Of a stretch of DNA of 64,000 nucleotides, positions 51,438-62,584 are shown piece after piece. The notes below the pieces were generated by a model. It had not been told where the DNA came from. It saw only the letters and a list, made by a program, of their open reading frames with translations, and made no database searches. The stretch's first letter is position 1. The number at the start of each line of letters is the position of its first letter. The stretch spans positions 130,001-194,000 of the forward strand of contig JAXRKP010000562.1 of assembly GCA_037039925.1 (NCBI GenBank), in the 5' to 3' direction. The DNA comes from Doris montereyensis (lineage: Eukaryota; Mollusca; Gastropoda; Nudibranchia; Dorididae). The translations under genes and the position numbers were made by a program.

Positions 51438-51659
51438 CAAACATGCAGACAAAAGACAGAAGCAAAGAGCAATTTGTTCACATAAAATGTATTATACACA
51501 TTTCGAAAAGAAACTGTACGCCTTACAGTTTCGCTCTTATTCACCCATTTTAAGGGAAATCTTTTAGAGGGGCGGGAGGATGAATATTTCCAATTATGTA
51601 GCCTATTGATAAATACAAAAGACTCATACATTTAATTGTCGACTTTGAAATTCTATGAT

Positions 51660-52776
51660 TTATTCCAGTAGGTTCATCTTCAGTCCGAGATTCAATGTTG
51701 TGTATTTCCACCTCTAGCTTGGATTACTGCGGTGTTTTCATGGGGAACAAAATTTAAAATCACATTGCATCTTTGATACAAGAGCGCGAAAACCTCATCT
51801 TCAAGCAAGACAACGCGCCAGCTGACTGGCTATTTCTGCACAAGAGACTATCTTGAGCAACGCAATGTCAATACACTTCAACCAAAGCCAGCGCTGAGTC
51901 ATGATCTCAACCCCATAGAACATTTAGGGATATCATCAAGGTCAAAGTGAAGACGCTACCCAATAAGCCAAGAACTCTACCAGAATCAAGGAGCAATGAC
52001 AGATGCATGCGATGCTATTCCAAAGGTCCAAATTCAAGGAGCAATGACAAATGCATGCGATGCTATTCAATGACAAAGGTCCAGTAAATTCAAAGAGCAA
52101 TGACAGATGCATGTCATGCTATTCCACAGGTCCAAATTCAAAGAGCAATGACAGATGCATGTCATGCTATTCCACAGGTCCAAATTCAAAGAGCAAAAGA
52201 GCAATTGTCCAAATTCAAAGAGCAATGACATGTCATGCTATTCCACAGGTCCAAATTCAAAGAGCAATGACAGATGCAAATTCAAAGAACAATGACAGAT
52301 GCTATTCCACAGGTCCAAATTCAAAGAGCAATGACAGATGGATGTCATGCTATTCCACAGGTCCAAATTCAAAGACCAATGACAGATGCATGTCATGCTA
52401 TTCCACAGGTCCAAATTCAAAGAACAATGACAGATGCATGTCATGCTATTCCACAGGTCCAAATTCAAAGAGCAATGACAGATGCATGAGATGCTATTCC
52501 ACAGGTCCAAATTCAAAGAGCAATGACAGATGCATGAGATGCTATTCCACAGGTCCAAATTCAAAGAGCAATGACAGATGCATGAGATGCTATTCCACAG
52601 GTCCAAATTCAAAGAGCAATGACAGATGCATGAGATGCTATTCCACAGGTCCAAATTCAAAGAGCAATGACAGATGCATGAGATGCTATTCCACAGGTCC
52701 AAATTCAAAGATGTCTACGTTCTATGGTCGGTGCGCTGCATCAATCCAAGCAAGAGGCGGATATACACGACATTGA
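51660..52776 (+). mobile_element. Tc1/mariner transposase relic carrying an internal 48-bp array
   Basis: Decayed DDE transposase. FKQDNAPA (second catalytic Asp, in QDNAPAH of the family) near 51805-51825; a disrupted SHDLNPIEHL region (family SPDLNPIEHLW, third acidic residue) near 51898-51925; DIIKVKVKTLPNKPRTLP after it; and the C-terminus GRCAASIQARGGYTRH, the usual Tc1 ending, at about 52728-52773. Between them the 16-codon unit RAMTDACHAIPQVQIQ is repeated in frame. Upstream parts, including the DNA-binding domain and terminal repeats, were not found. Confidence 0.85.
51985..52710. repeat. 48-bp minisatellite made from transposase codons
   Basis: Unit CAAATTCAAAGAGCAATGAC, AGATGCATGAGATGCTATTC, CACAGGTC. 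About 15 copies, some shortened near 52190-52300. The rightmost five copies are identical. Confidence 0.95.
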
Positions 52777-53224
52777 ATATCCAGACTTTGGAATCGTACC
52801 CACTGAAATAAGTTATGGAACTTGAAGACACCAAGGTCAACTGTGTGAATCTTTTTTATTATCAGTGCAGAAATGGATGTGATTCATTGTCCACCTAAAA
52901 TATTTGTCACAACCCTTAAAATGGGTAAATAAGAGTAAAATACGAGGTGTGCAGCTTCTTTTGCAAATGAGTATATTGGGGCATAGAGTCTAGATCTAAA
53001 AGCAAACGGTGTTGTGTTACATTCCTCCGACAAGATTTTTCATTTCGCCAGGCCCATTTTGATTGATTTTACTTTTCTTTGATACAGAATATGTCTTCTT
53101 TGGTCGAGTTATTTTTGTTTGTTGTTTTTTGACATCACTTCACTTCGATTTTCGTTTTTGGCTGATAGTGTTTATGTTTTCGAATATCTGGTCAATTGAG
53201 TTCATAGGTCATATAAGGTTTGAA

Positions 53225-53302
53225 CCAAGCCGCCATTTTGTCGTCAATTCAAACGATCCGTCGCCGCCTGGATAACTTTTTTCGTTCATCGATCGAGATG
53301 TT
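53225..53302 (+). promoter_or_regulatory. Possible promoter / 5' non-coding exon of the USP gene
   Basis: GCCGCCATTTTG at 53229-53240 is the reverse complement of CAAAATGGCGGC, the YY1-type core element common close to start sites of broadly expressed genes. It is followed by CpG-containing sequence and a possible donor GATGTTG|GTAAAAG at 53303. The first coding exon begins with ATG two bases after its acceptor, so an upstream non-coding exon is expected. The link across 8 kb is inference. Confidence 0.3.
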
Positions 53303-54107
53303 GGTAAAAGTGAAAAGATAGCTGCCCCTCAAGTTTTGTGCATTTAGGCAAATAGCTGGCCCGTCACAAGATGGGTGTGCTTGATTGATTTACACTGCTA
53401 TGTATTATATTGGTCTTGAATTCATAGCGTTTGTTTTAGTGGATGTCATCGTGAAAGCCCCCCTGAGAGATGCGGCGTAAGTAGTAGATCCATGTTAGTT
53501 AGTTGTAAGTTGGCCTTGATATGAGTGTCCTTAGGGCTGTCAGTATCAGCTGGGGGTTTTTATAGGTCGGTATCTTCTTTCAAACATCCGTCTACAAGGC
53601 AAGATTTAGATTTGGGAAATGTTTCCATTTTTGGACACATCCAAGGGACATAATCTTATCTAATCTAAAATCTACACAGTTGGGCTAGACACAGAATGTT
53701 TGGATTCAGTTGCAGTTGCAGTAAGCAGTATTTTGTGACTAATTATTAAACAGGAATCCCATTAAATATACTGAATTAGAGCTACTATAAGCTGGATGGA
53801 TATTGGTCATTTTGGACAATCTGACAGTATGACTCAAGACAATGTAACACTAGACAGTTTATTTGGCAGAAGACTATTTCTAGATCTACACGAGAGCACT
53901 GTAGTTACTTATTTTCAAGATCTCAGTACTGGGTATCTGAAACAATTGATGTCCGGGTGACACAAAGAATAGTTGGCAAGAAAGGCTGAATACTTCGCCA
54001 AATTTTTTAAATGGGAAAAATGACTATAACGGGGGCTGCAGTGGGGTCTTCCACCTGAACAAAAATCATTAATCATTTATGAGACAAGATCTAGATCTCT
54101 AAAATAG
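53303..54107 (+). other. Unique-looking AT-rich DNA
   Basis: No recognised coding segment or repeat. Confidence 0.4.
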
Positions 54108-54768
54108 GGTGTTTATTTTTCTCGAAATCCCTAGGAATAACTAGGAATCCCTCAAAAAGCCCTTTGGTAGACCTCGAAAGACACTTACCAAATCATCAAT
54201 TTTAGTCTCAGAAGGCAAAATAACACCAGCCTAAGTGGTTCTTTACCCTGTATGTCCTGGTATTTTAGCCGTGGTATAGGTCTATAGTATGCATATGAAA
54301 TTACCATTAGATGCCGAGTATTTTATAGAGAATATATAGAGCTAAGCCACTGACTGACTAGATTTGGACGTAATAACTGACAGGAAAATACTGATATGGG
54401 TCGAATAAGTTATTAAAATGTTGGAGGAATATATTATGACTTGCGTCTAAAAGTCAGGGGTCTTTTAAATGTTTTATGTGTTTTGGTGGGCCAAAGAAGA
54501 CCCGTTCCGAGGGGTAACGGGGATTTCTATAGTTAGCGCCATTTTGGGTTGTTTTTTAACCAAAAACTGGGTTGTCCGGGAAGTAACGTCACACTTTTCA
54601 ACTCTATTGTCGGTAAAGAACCACTTAGGCTGGTGTTATTTTGCCTTCTGAGACTAAAATTGATGATTTGGCAAATGTCTTTCGAGGTCTGCAAAGAGCT
54701 TTCGAGGGGTTCCAAGGGTTTCCTAGTGATTCCTGGGGATTCCTAGGGATTTCGAGAAAATAAACACC
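54108..54768. repeat. Inverted repeat 1 (arms 54108-54247 and 54612-54768)
   Basis: The left arm contains ATCAATTTTAGTCTCAGAAG and AACACCAGCCTAAGTGG; the right arm contains their reverse complements, CTTCTGAGACTAAAATTGAT and CCACTTAGGCTGGTGTT. Similarity extends to TGTTTATTTTTCTCGAAATCC / TTTCGAGAAAATAAACA at the outer ends. The right arm is longer by an extra GATTCCTGG block. The spacer is about 364 bp. A foldback element or hairpin-forming locus. Confidence 0.88.
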
Positions 54769-55085
54769 GCTAAAATCCACATCAATAATAAAATACTTAT
54801 TTATCTGAATAGATAGATTTAAATCTACACTAAATCTACTTGGCAAGAATTAAAAACCACCCAGTCACTGTTTTTTAGTTACATTCACTTCTGAATCAAA
54901 CTGGACATCAATTTTAAGGAGTGCTTATTAAATTTATCTACCTAGACTTAACCCAAGTAGTGCTTAAGTATATTACCGAAGTGACCTTCTTACAGTGAGG
55001 GTTTTCCCAACCATTTGCATGAAAACGAAAGTGTGCAACAGGTGAAGCTGGGATCTAGACTTAGTGTTCACGTTTACATATATAT

Positions 55086-57310
55086 GGCAGCTTTCACACA
55101 AATGGGACCCAATGATAAGCAGAACTCTTCAATTAATCTTTCTCAAAGTCTAATTCATGAATCTTTTTAACATTTGGTCCATGTATATCTTTGACATCGC
55201 ATCTATAAAAAACATAATATTGTGAAATTTGCTTTCAATTTGTGTGTTTTGTGAACATTTTGAGTGTAAACGTCAGCAATTGAGACTACTGTTATTTCCA
55301 TCTTTTTAATAAGTCCTTTTTCACCTTAAGGTAGGTGAGGCCAACGACCTTTATTCTGTTTTCTTCAATTCCATGTGAAGAGAATTGTTCAAAAGAAAAT
55401 TTGGCGATGTCTACATTTTAAAAGTTTTTGCAGTGATCACGTGAGGCATGTTTCAGATTTTCGTTATTATGTAACAATTGTGGTCTACAAATGAACACAC
55501 ACTAAGAGCTGGAAAAAACGGTTGAAAAAATACGTAGAAGCGCCGTTGTATGATTTGGAGTGAAAGAAAATGTATTCCTACTGCCATTTATCCTGTAAAA
55601 GACACGAAAAAAAATCATGTAACTCTAAATGAGAGTGAGAATACCATGAAACTACTAGCAGTCTGCGTGACTTTACGTCCAGACAAAAAAAATTGTTTCG
55701 ATCTGGGGTCTAATAACGGTAATATCGTGTCTATGAGCTATTTTCTCATTGTTCATCTTGTGTAAGACTTGAGAAATCATGAAATTTTTGTTTTTAAATT
55801 GTCCGGTCGGCTTTGCACAATATTTTGTATTTGGATGTCTCCTTATGTCCGCCCGCTGGCGTCCTTCCACAAAAATGTAGCCGATGACCAGTCATCAGAA
55901 AGGAGACCGATCAGGTTAGATTCAGAGACCATTTAGGTTAGATTCGGTTGCATTAGCAAAACCTGCTTTGGCTTATCACAAATGGGGACCCAAGTGAAAC
56001 TTATAATGTAAAGAAGTCTGGCAATCAATAGGCTTTCATGATTTATTACGTTCTAATATACAAAGAAGAGATAATTGGTAATACGGGAGGTTTAGAAGTC
56101 CATTACAAGGATAGTGACTCTGCCATTTACGTCTTCCTGAAACTACTAGCAGTTTGTGCACAGTCGTCTTCGCATAACAATACAATATTACTAAAAACGC
56201 ATTTAAACGAGAGAGAGAAAATAACACTAACAGCACAGGTTCAAATAGAGTTCAAGATTTGTCAGCCACCGCTCCCATCCTGTCCCGTATTCCACGAAGC
56301 AATTATCGATCGATAAAGACACAAGTTTGTGCTAGTCTATTTTGGGGCGCTCTATGTGACTGTAGATAGTCGGAGAGGGGATGGGCAGTGATTTGGGGGG
56401 GGGGCAATATTATGCATGTACGAGAGAGAGAAATAACACTAACAGCACAGGGAAAGAATCATTGTCGCCAAAAGCACAAGTTTTTCGGTGATTTTGGGTT
56501 TTGTTGCTGGTGCAGGGATTTTCTTCCCCCTCCCTCCCTCTCTCTCTCTCTCTCTCTCTTTTTTCTCTCTCTCCCCCTCTCTTTATTGGCAAATATCGGC
56601 CTATGCGTATCGCATACTCACTCATTATAATATAAGTCGTGAAGTTAACCCCCACCGGTTTCAGCAGAATGGTACACACGATAAACCCGTAACACATAAT
56701 AAGGATTATAAAGGCGTACATTCACAGAATTTTACAAAAAAATGGGACAAAAAAAAGCACCGGTTTTCATCCATCCACACGATCCAGAACGCACAAGTCA
56801 TCTGATCAACGGTAAGGCACCGGCCGTGGACTCCACGCCCGAGGTGTCGGAAACACAAACACAGACTTCACATCTTATTGAGAACTAGGGAAAAGTCAGA
56901 ACTCTCCAAACCAGATGCCTAAGCGTTAGATCACTAAATAAACGCCAAGGAAACCTCGGTCAACAGACCCGTGCAGTTCCTGCGTAACATTGCGTCACTG
57001 GCATTGGACCTAGAATTTTCACAGTTATGCCCTGACTGAAAAAACATGACTTTTAAAAGCTAATTTACTTGCCTCACAGTCCTTTGCTATCTCTTAAAGT
57101 CATGTGTCTGGAATCATGGTATATAACACTTGTAAGAAATATAACATGTACATATTGACAAAAGATGGGACCATTTTGTGAAACCTGCCATCTGCGATGT
57201 CAAAGCTATACATGGACCAAATGGTAAGAAGATTCAACAATTGGACTTTGAGAAAGATTCATTCAAGAGTTCAAGTTATCATTGGGTCCCGTTTTTGTGA
57301 AATCTGCCAT
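55086..57310. repeat. Inverted repeat 2 (arms 55086-55205 and 57190-57310)
   Basis: Left arm: GGGACCCAATGATAAG, ATCTTTCTCAAAGTC, CATTTGGTCCATGTATA, TTTGACATCGCA. Right arm, reversed: TGCGATGTCAAAG, TACATGGACCAAATG, GACTTTGAGAAAGAT, TTATCATTGGGTCCC. About 120-bp arms, interlocked with inverted repeat 3. Confidence 0.85.
56530..56581. repeat. CT-rich tract
   Basis: (CT)n with T and C interruptions. ACGAGAGAGAGAAATAACAC just upstream at 56420 repeats 56209. Confidence 0.85.
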
Positions 57311-58842
57311 ATCAAGATTTTCCCCATCATGGAAATTATTGTCTGTGACAAAGAACACAGTAATAGCCATGTTACGCCTCAACTTGCTGGATATCTAGTA
57401 AGATGGATTATTCTACAAAAGTTTCTCTTTGATGAAATTGGATCTGATTATAATCTCAGTTTGATGCTATCTTCATTTATATATATTGTATCATAGATCT
57501 AAATGATTTTGATTCACTGGGAAAATAAATGATGTGCCCGACTATGAAATCCTCCTCTAAATCTGTACTCTCAAGATTTAATTTAGATTCCAGATTCTTA
57601 TAAATATTTCATAACGGCCAGTCTTGATATAATTAGTTTAAATTAACGTAGATTATTTTAGTGGATCTAGATCTAGTCTGGAAATAAATCACAGGCTGTC
57701 TGCTTAGGAGTCAAAGTAGTAAGGGTACTCATTAGTTACAACAAAAGCATGCGTTTTGATCCAACTTTCTTGCATGGTGTTGACTAAGACCCAACCAATT
57801 TACCACTCTTGTCTATCTGCAGTGCATTGCTGCTGTCATGGCATGTTATCCATTGTGTAGGGTGTTTGCAAGGTAGATAACAATCTATCTGAATCTAATG
57901 ACATCGGAAGTTGTGTGAAATATTACCAACTGTTGTTCTCTGTTTGTTTATTATTAGAATGTGTGTGTTGTGCAATAAAAGTGTAAGTCTGTCATGATAA
58001 AATCTATCATGCTGTCAATGCAGTTTTAACATGAGTACGGCTGATCAGTACTGTTTACTTTTATTTCAATAAAACTTCTCTTTCTTTCAATAGTTCATGT
58101 CATTAAAGATGAGCTTTTATTATGGCTTTGATTTGATCCACAACTACGGTGATCTCAGGGTTTTAGGTAGGCTTTTAAATCTTGTCCGGACTGCCCTGTA
58201 AACAGCCAAGGGATCTTTAACATGCAGAGTGTTGTGATCTGCACACGGACCTCCTTTTGATTGTCTGTCACTGATGAGACCAGGTGTCCATCCACCCACC
58301 TGGACCAGGGCTGTAGATTTTGCTAGGGGAAACAAAATAGAGAAAAAATTTCAACCGTTAGCGGGACTTAAACCCTCTACCTTTTTGGTTGGGCGGCCGA
58401 CATCTTGCCTTTGGACTACTGGTCAAGTCCTTCTATATTTGTTGGCAAGTTTCACACAATGGTCCAATCCCCATTTCCCTCATTTGTCAAAATTTTTAAA
58501 ATTATATTTCTTACAATTATTACCATGTTAAAGTTAAGAACCTGAGTTATCCAGATATTATGTATACTTGGGAATCTGGATGGGAAAGTTCCCTGGCTGT
58601 TCCTAGTTCTCAATAAGCTGTGAAGTCTGTGTGTTTGTGCTCAACTTCACTACTGGCAGAAAGTCCATAGCGGATGCCTTATCGTTGATGACTCCCGCGT
58701 TCTAGAATGTGCTGGTGTATGAAAACCAATACCTTTTTGTCCTGTTTTTTTGTTGTAAAATTCTGTGATTGTATGCCTTTATACTTTCTTTTATATACAT
58801 GATGAGTTTATCGTGTGTGACATTCTGCTAAAACCAATAAAC
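56654..58842. repeat. Inverted repeat 3 (arms 56654-57195 and 58437-58842)
   Basis: Left: CAGCAGAATGGTACACACGA, ATTCACAGAATTTTACAA, GGTTTTCATCCA, TTATTGAGAACTAGG, CTTGTAAGAAATATAA, GGGACCATTTTGTGAAAC. Right, on the other strand: CAGCAGAATGTCACACACGA, ATCACAGAATTTTACAA, GGTTTTCATACA, TTATTGAGAACTAGG, TTGTAAGAAATATAA, GGACCATTGTGTGAAAC. The left arm carries about 140 extra bases. The interior holds a SINE-D copy. Confidence 0.88.
58135..58430 (-). mobile_element. SINE family D, copy
   Basis: CAGACTGCCCTG-type body (CGGACTGCCCTGTAAACAGC, CAAGGGATCTTTAACATGC) and, at the right, a tRNA-like head whose reverse complement has AGTAGTCCAAAGGC (A box) and GGGTTTAAGTCCC (B box). It lies inside inverted repeat 3. 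Confidence 0.75.
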
Positions 58843-59039
58843 TTTATGGCTTATGTAACGAGTGGGGTGTAATAAGTATAGGTTGATATTTGTGCAGAGA
58901 GAATTAGAAAGCAAAGACGAATTGGGAAAAGAAGCCCAACAGCAACAAAAACCTTGCCATAAAAAGCTGACAGGTTTATTTTTTAATACGACATGTCATG
59001 TCCACCCTTAGTCCCTTAAGTTTTTCTTCTTGGTTTTTT

Positions 59040-59240
59040 TTCTTTTCAAGTACACCCCCCCCCCCATAATCCAGGTAGGTGGATTGACACCATGTCCCAT
59101 GAGAGTTGAATGATAAAAAGGATGCCCCATGTGGATCATAACACTCTGTGCAAGTTAAAGATCCCTTGGCTGTTGAACAGGGCAGTCAGGGCCAATGTCA
59201 AAATGCTGCAAAACCTCTGAGATCACCTTAAGTTGGGAAT
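59040..59240 (+). mobile_element. SINE family D, opposite orientation, head lost
   Basis: GTGGATCATAACACTCTGTG, GTTAAAGATCCCTTGGCTGT and ACAGGGCAGTCAGGGCC are the reverse of the 58135 copy body. Confidence 0.65.
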
Positions 59241-60659
59241 GTGGGTAAAAGCAGCTAAAAACAATTAGCTGATTGGTGATAATTAGGTCGTAGTCTTAGT
59301 GTTAGGTTAAAGCTGTGATATGGAGAGAGAAAAAAAGCCACAAACTGTCACATCATGGTGTTGATTTAGAGTGCGGTGAGAAAATAAAGGAAGACACATG
59401 TGTGTGCTATGCGTACATAACTACACATGATATTTATAACTTATATATAATAAGGTTTGTAACGTAGCCACTGCCAGGAATGAGACTGCAGCTACCATTG
59501 TAGATTCTACCCCAGGTGAATTCTTGTTTTAGTGATTGACACAAATGAGTCAGTCTAACTCTCAGGCAACTTCATTGATTTTATAATAGCAAGCAGCTGT
59601 TGTTCATACACACACAGCTAGTCCTGCCTGCTTGTAAATGATCAATCAAATCAGTATTTAGTGTCTCAAGCTTGGCATGTGATTGATCAGCTTATGAAAC
59701 ACTCTACATTTAACTGTGAGTAGAAAATCTCCTAACAGATGGGCAATTGGAGAAAGAATTTATGAGGGTGAGAAAGGTGAACAAAAGAAAGTATGAGAGG
59801 AGGAAAGGCTGAAAGAAAGTATGAGAGAGGAAAGGCTGAAAGAAAGTAGGAAAGGCTGGCCCTGGCATGATCCAGCTAATGATGAGACATTTAAAAAAAT
59901 AAAATAATACAGTAAAAGTAAAAGACTGCAAAAGGGGACCAAATAAAAAGACCAAACTAAGATGAAGAGGCAGCAGGTCTAAGACAGCAATTCAATTTAA
60001 AGACAATTGAATATATGGATAAAATAAAAGTAAGAGGATGAAAGTGATCTGATAAGTCGGGGGAGAGAGAGAGAAAGGAAAACAGATGGATATATATAAT
60101 ATGCAGTAAGGAGGGGGAAAAGAGAAGAAATAAATGTGTCCATTTTTTTTTTGGGGGGGGGGGTGTGTGTCTAATATGATAAGATATAATATGCTGACAC
60201 TGTTAATATGCTTAAGTTTGCTTCATTTGTATTTTTGTATTATATTCTGAACAAAATGCAGGTTCTTTTTACAGTATAGTAATATAATTTGTTTGAATTT
60301 TGTACCTAAGTGCAGGCTTGATGAAAAGCAAGCTGAAGTTCCCTGTCCATAACTGATGAAAGTGAAATCATTAAATTTAATGTGAAACTCAGATTGATGT
60401 TACATTTTATGATTGAATTCTATTGTTAAATGTGTCGATTATTGTTATTGTTAAGCTTATTTTCAGATCTCTTTTAAATGCGTTGCATTCTAAAACTGAT
60501 TTGGTTTGGGTAGATTATAATATTCAATTTGTTTTGTCATCTAACTGGGTGTCGAAAACAGAAACTTGGCAAGGACCACTAAAATAATTGACATTATTTT
60601 CTGGATGTTTCCACATCTTCCAGATGTGTTGCATTCCAGGAGCTCTACATGCCATAATC
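59241..60659 (+). other. Intergenic or 5' intron DNA of the USP gene
   Basis: AT-rich. It contains a short GAAAGTATGAGAGAGGAAAGGCT repeat (59785-59850), a T9G10 junction near 60141-60160 and no recognisable exon. Confidence 0.45.
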
Positions 60660-60955
60660 TTTTAGGCTTGATTTGATTTACCCACATCCACAACTAAGAA
60701 TTTCAGTGTTTTCAGCAGGATTTTAGATTTTGTCCAGACTGCCCTGTTAATAGCCAAGGGTGTTGTGACCTGCACACTGGACCTCTGTTTTATCGCCCGT
60801 CTCCGATTGGACTAGGTGTAGATCCACCTACGGTGGGGGGGTAGATTTTGCTAGAAAAAACTTGAGAAATTTTTTCAACAATCGATGGGGCTTGAACCCA
60901 CTACCTTTTGGATGAGAGGCAGACACCTTGCCTTTGGGCTATCGAGTCCCCTAAT
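60660..60955 (-). mobile_element. SINE family D, best copy
   Basis: The right end, reversed, is tRNA-like: GATAGCCCAAAGGCAAGGTG (A box), then CCAAAAGGTAGTGGGTTCAA continuing GCCCC (perfect B box GGTTCAAGCCC). Body TTACCCACATCCACAACTAA, CAGACTGCCCTGTTAATAGC, GTTGTGACCTGCACACTGG. Confidence 0.8.
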
Positions 60956-61411
60956 GTTACGCCAATCAGTTTAAAATCTTCTCCCACCGAAACTTTAAGT
61001 TGACTCATTAAATGTCATTATACACACACACATTATTTTATTTTTTTTAAATGGCGGTTTTTATTTTATCAATAATGAGAACAATAAAGCTGTCACAAGT
61101 TTGATAATTTCAGAAGCAAAGTGCTCTTGAAATTTTGAAAACAAAAAAGCTTCTTTTTGTCTGTTTGAATATTCAAAACCAGAGACTCATTTTCATACAA
61201 TTTAAATGATGTTTGAAAACCTACAAATCTTTTGTGTCTGCACCCTTGAATATACATGTCAGACAAGATACACTGATGTACATAATTTAATTTCGCATTC
61301 AAGAACAATTATTTGTGCGTCTGTGTTGGGGGTTTTTACGGTGATTTTATGTTTTGTGTCAATAGATGACTTGATTTTTTAATTTTTCCTCGACTGATTT
61401 GTCACCTGCAG

Positions 61412-62584
61412 GAATGAAAGAAAAGCGGACCATCTGGCTCTACGAGTCAGCGGGCCTGGGGCTGCTCTGCCTGCTGCTCTACACCTTCCACCACGTGCCC
61501 TACTTCCTTCTCCTGTTGACCTGCATCACGTTCACGCACCCAGCTGTTTGGAAGGACCGACTTTTCCCGACTGCTGGCCAGCCTCAGAGCTCACTGGGAG
61601 AACCACCTCCAGCACGAAGAGAACATGAAGCAGATTGAGCGTCAGAAACAGCAACAGCAGCACTTGCAGCAACAGGCTCTGGGCATGGCTGGCCTCAACA
61701 ACAGTTCGGCCGCCGAGCTGAACAACCTGAGCAGGCAGAACCAGCAAGCAGGCTACGGCATGAGCATCCCTTACCTGGGCAAGCAGGGGAGTCTCCACTA
61801 CCCGCCTAACGCCACCGTGGTGCCGGGTCAGGACCGCCCAACTTATTCTGTCAGTCCAACATCCGCCGTGCACCACGAGGCGGTAAAGCAGGGCAAGGCA
61901 GGTCTCTACGACACGTCAGGGAGGAACTGGAACAGCCTCAGGGGTTTGGATTCAAACTACTCCAGCTTACCCGCTCAGCAGACCGGTTCAAACGCTCTCA
62001 TGGGAATGGGCCGGTCCGGCGATAGCGGCCATAACTCAATGCCAGGCCCTGAGCTCGCTGAGTCCAAACCATTTTGGTCCAGTAGCAACTTGCAACGTCG
62101 TTCTCTGCATCCCGATTCTGGCAGCAAATTTTTCCCCAAACCTTTCTCGTCAACTTCTTCCATCAAATCCAAATTCATGAACGTTATCGGGTTTGGGCCG
62201 AGCATTCCAAAACCTGTTGGCCTGGTGAACAACGGGCAAAACATGTGTTTTATTAATTCAACGATCCAGTGTCTGGCGCGGGGGCCCTTCCTAGTGGAAT
62301 GTCTCACGGCAGATGCGGTCAAAGAGCTGGAGTGCAGCGTGGCCGAATCCGAACTCCTCTCGTCTCTCGCAGAATTGTTAGACATTGTGACTGTGGACCC
62401 TTCGTGTTCTGACTACAAAGTGTTCAATGCCACCAGATTTCGGAAAGCGGCGTCTGTGCTCAATCCCAAGCTGGTGACGCCCCTAACGAACCCATGAGAC
62501 AGCAAGATGCCTCGGAGTTTCTCATGTGGTTGCTGGAGGCGGTGCACAACATTTTAAACAAGAACAGCCAAGCTCTCCAGTGTG
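61412..62584 (+). CDS. USP first coding exon, with two frame breaks
   Basis: Acceptor TCACCTGCAG, donor TGTG|GTAACT. Frame 1 reads MKEKRTIWLYESAGLGLLCL, LLYTFHHVPYFLLLL and HPAVWKD. One base too many near 61551-61560 then shifts it to DFSRLLASLRAHWENHLQHE and on through the linker without a stop to PKLVTPLTNP. At 62491-62493 one more C would join NP to MRQQDASEFLMWLLEA; as written TGA follows. The intervening 870 bases stay open. Confidence 0.82.

Noticed and set aside
54469..54846. Short frames in the loop and right arm of inverted repeat 1
   Set aside because: No family resemblance; they overlap the inverted-repeat arm.
57197..57496. 99-codon frame starting MSKLYMDQMV
   Set aside because: Overlaps an arm of inverted repeat 2, resembles no family and has no splice context.
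61532..61876. Minus-strand 114-codon frame opposite the USP exon
   Set aside because: Shadow of the GC-richer coding strand; the + strand carries the recognised domain.
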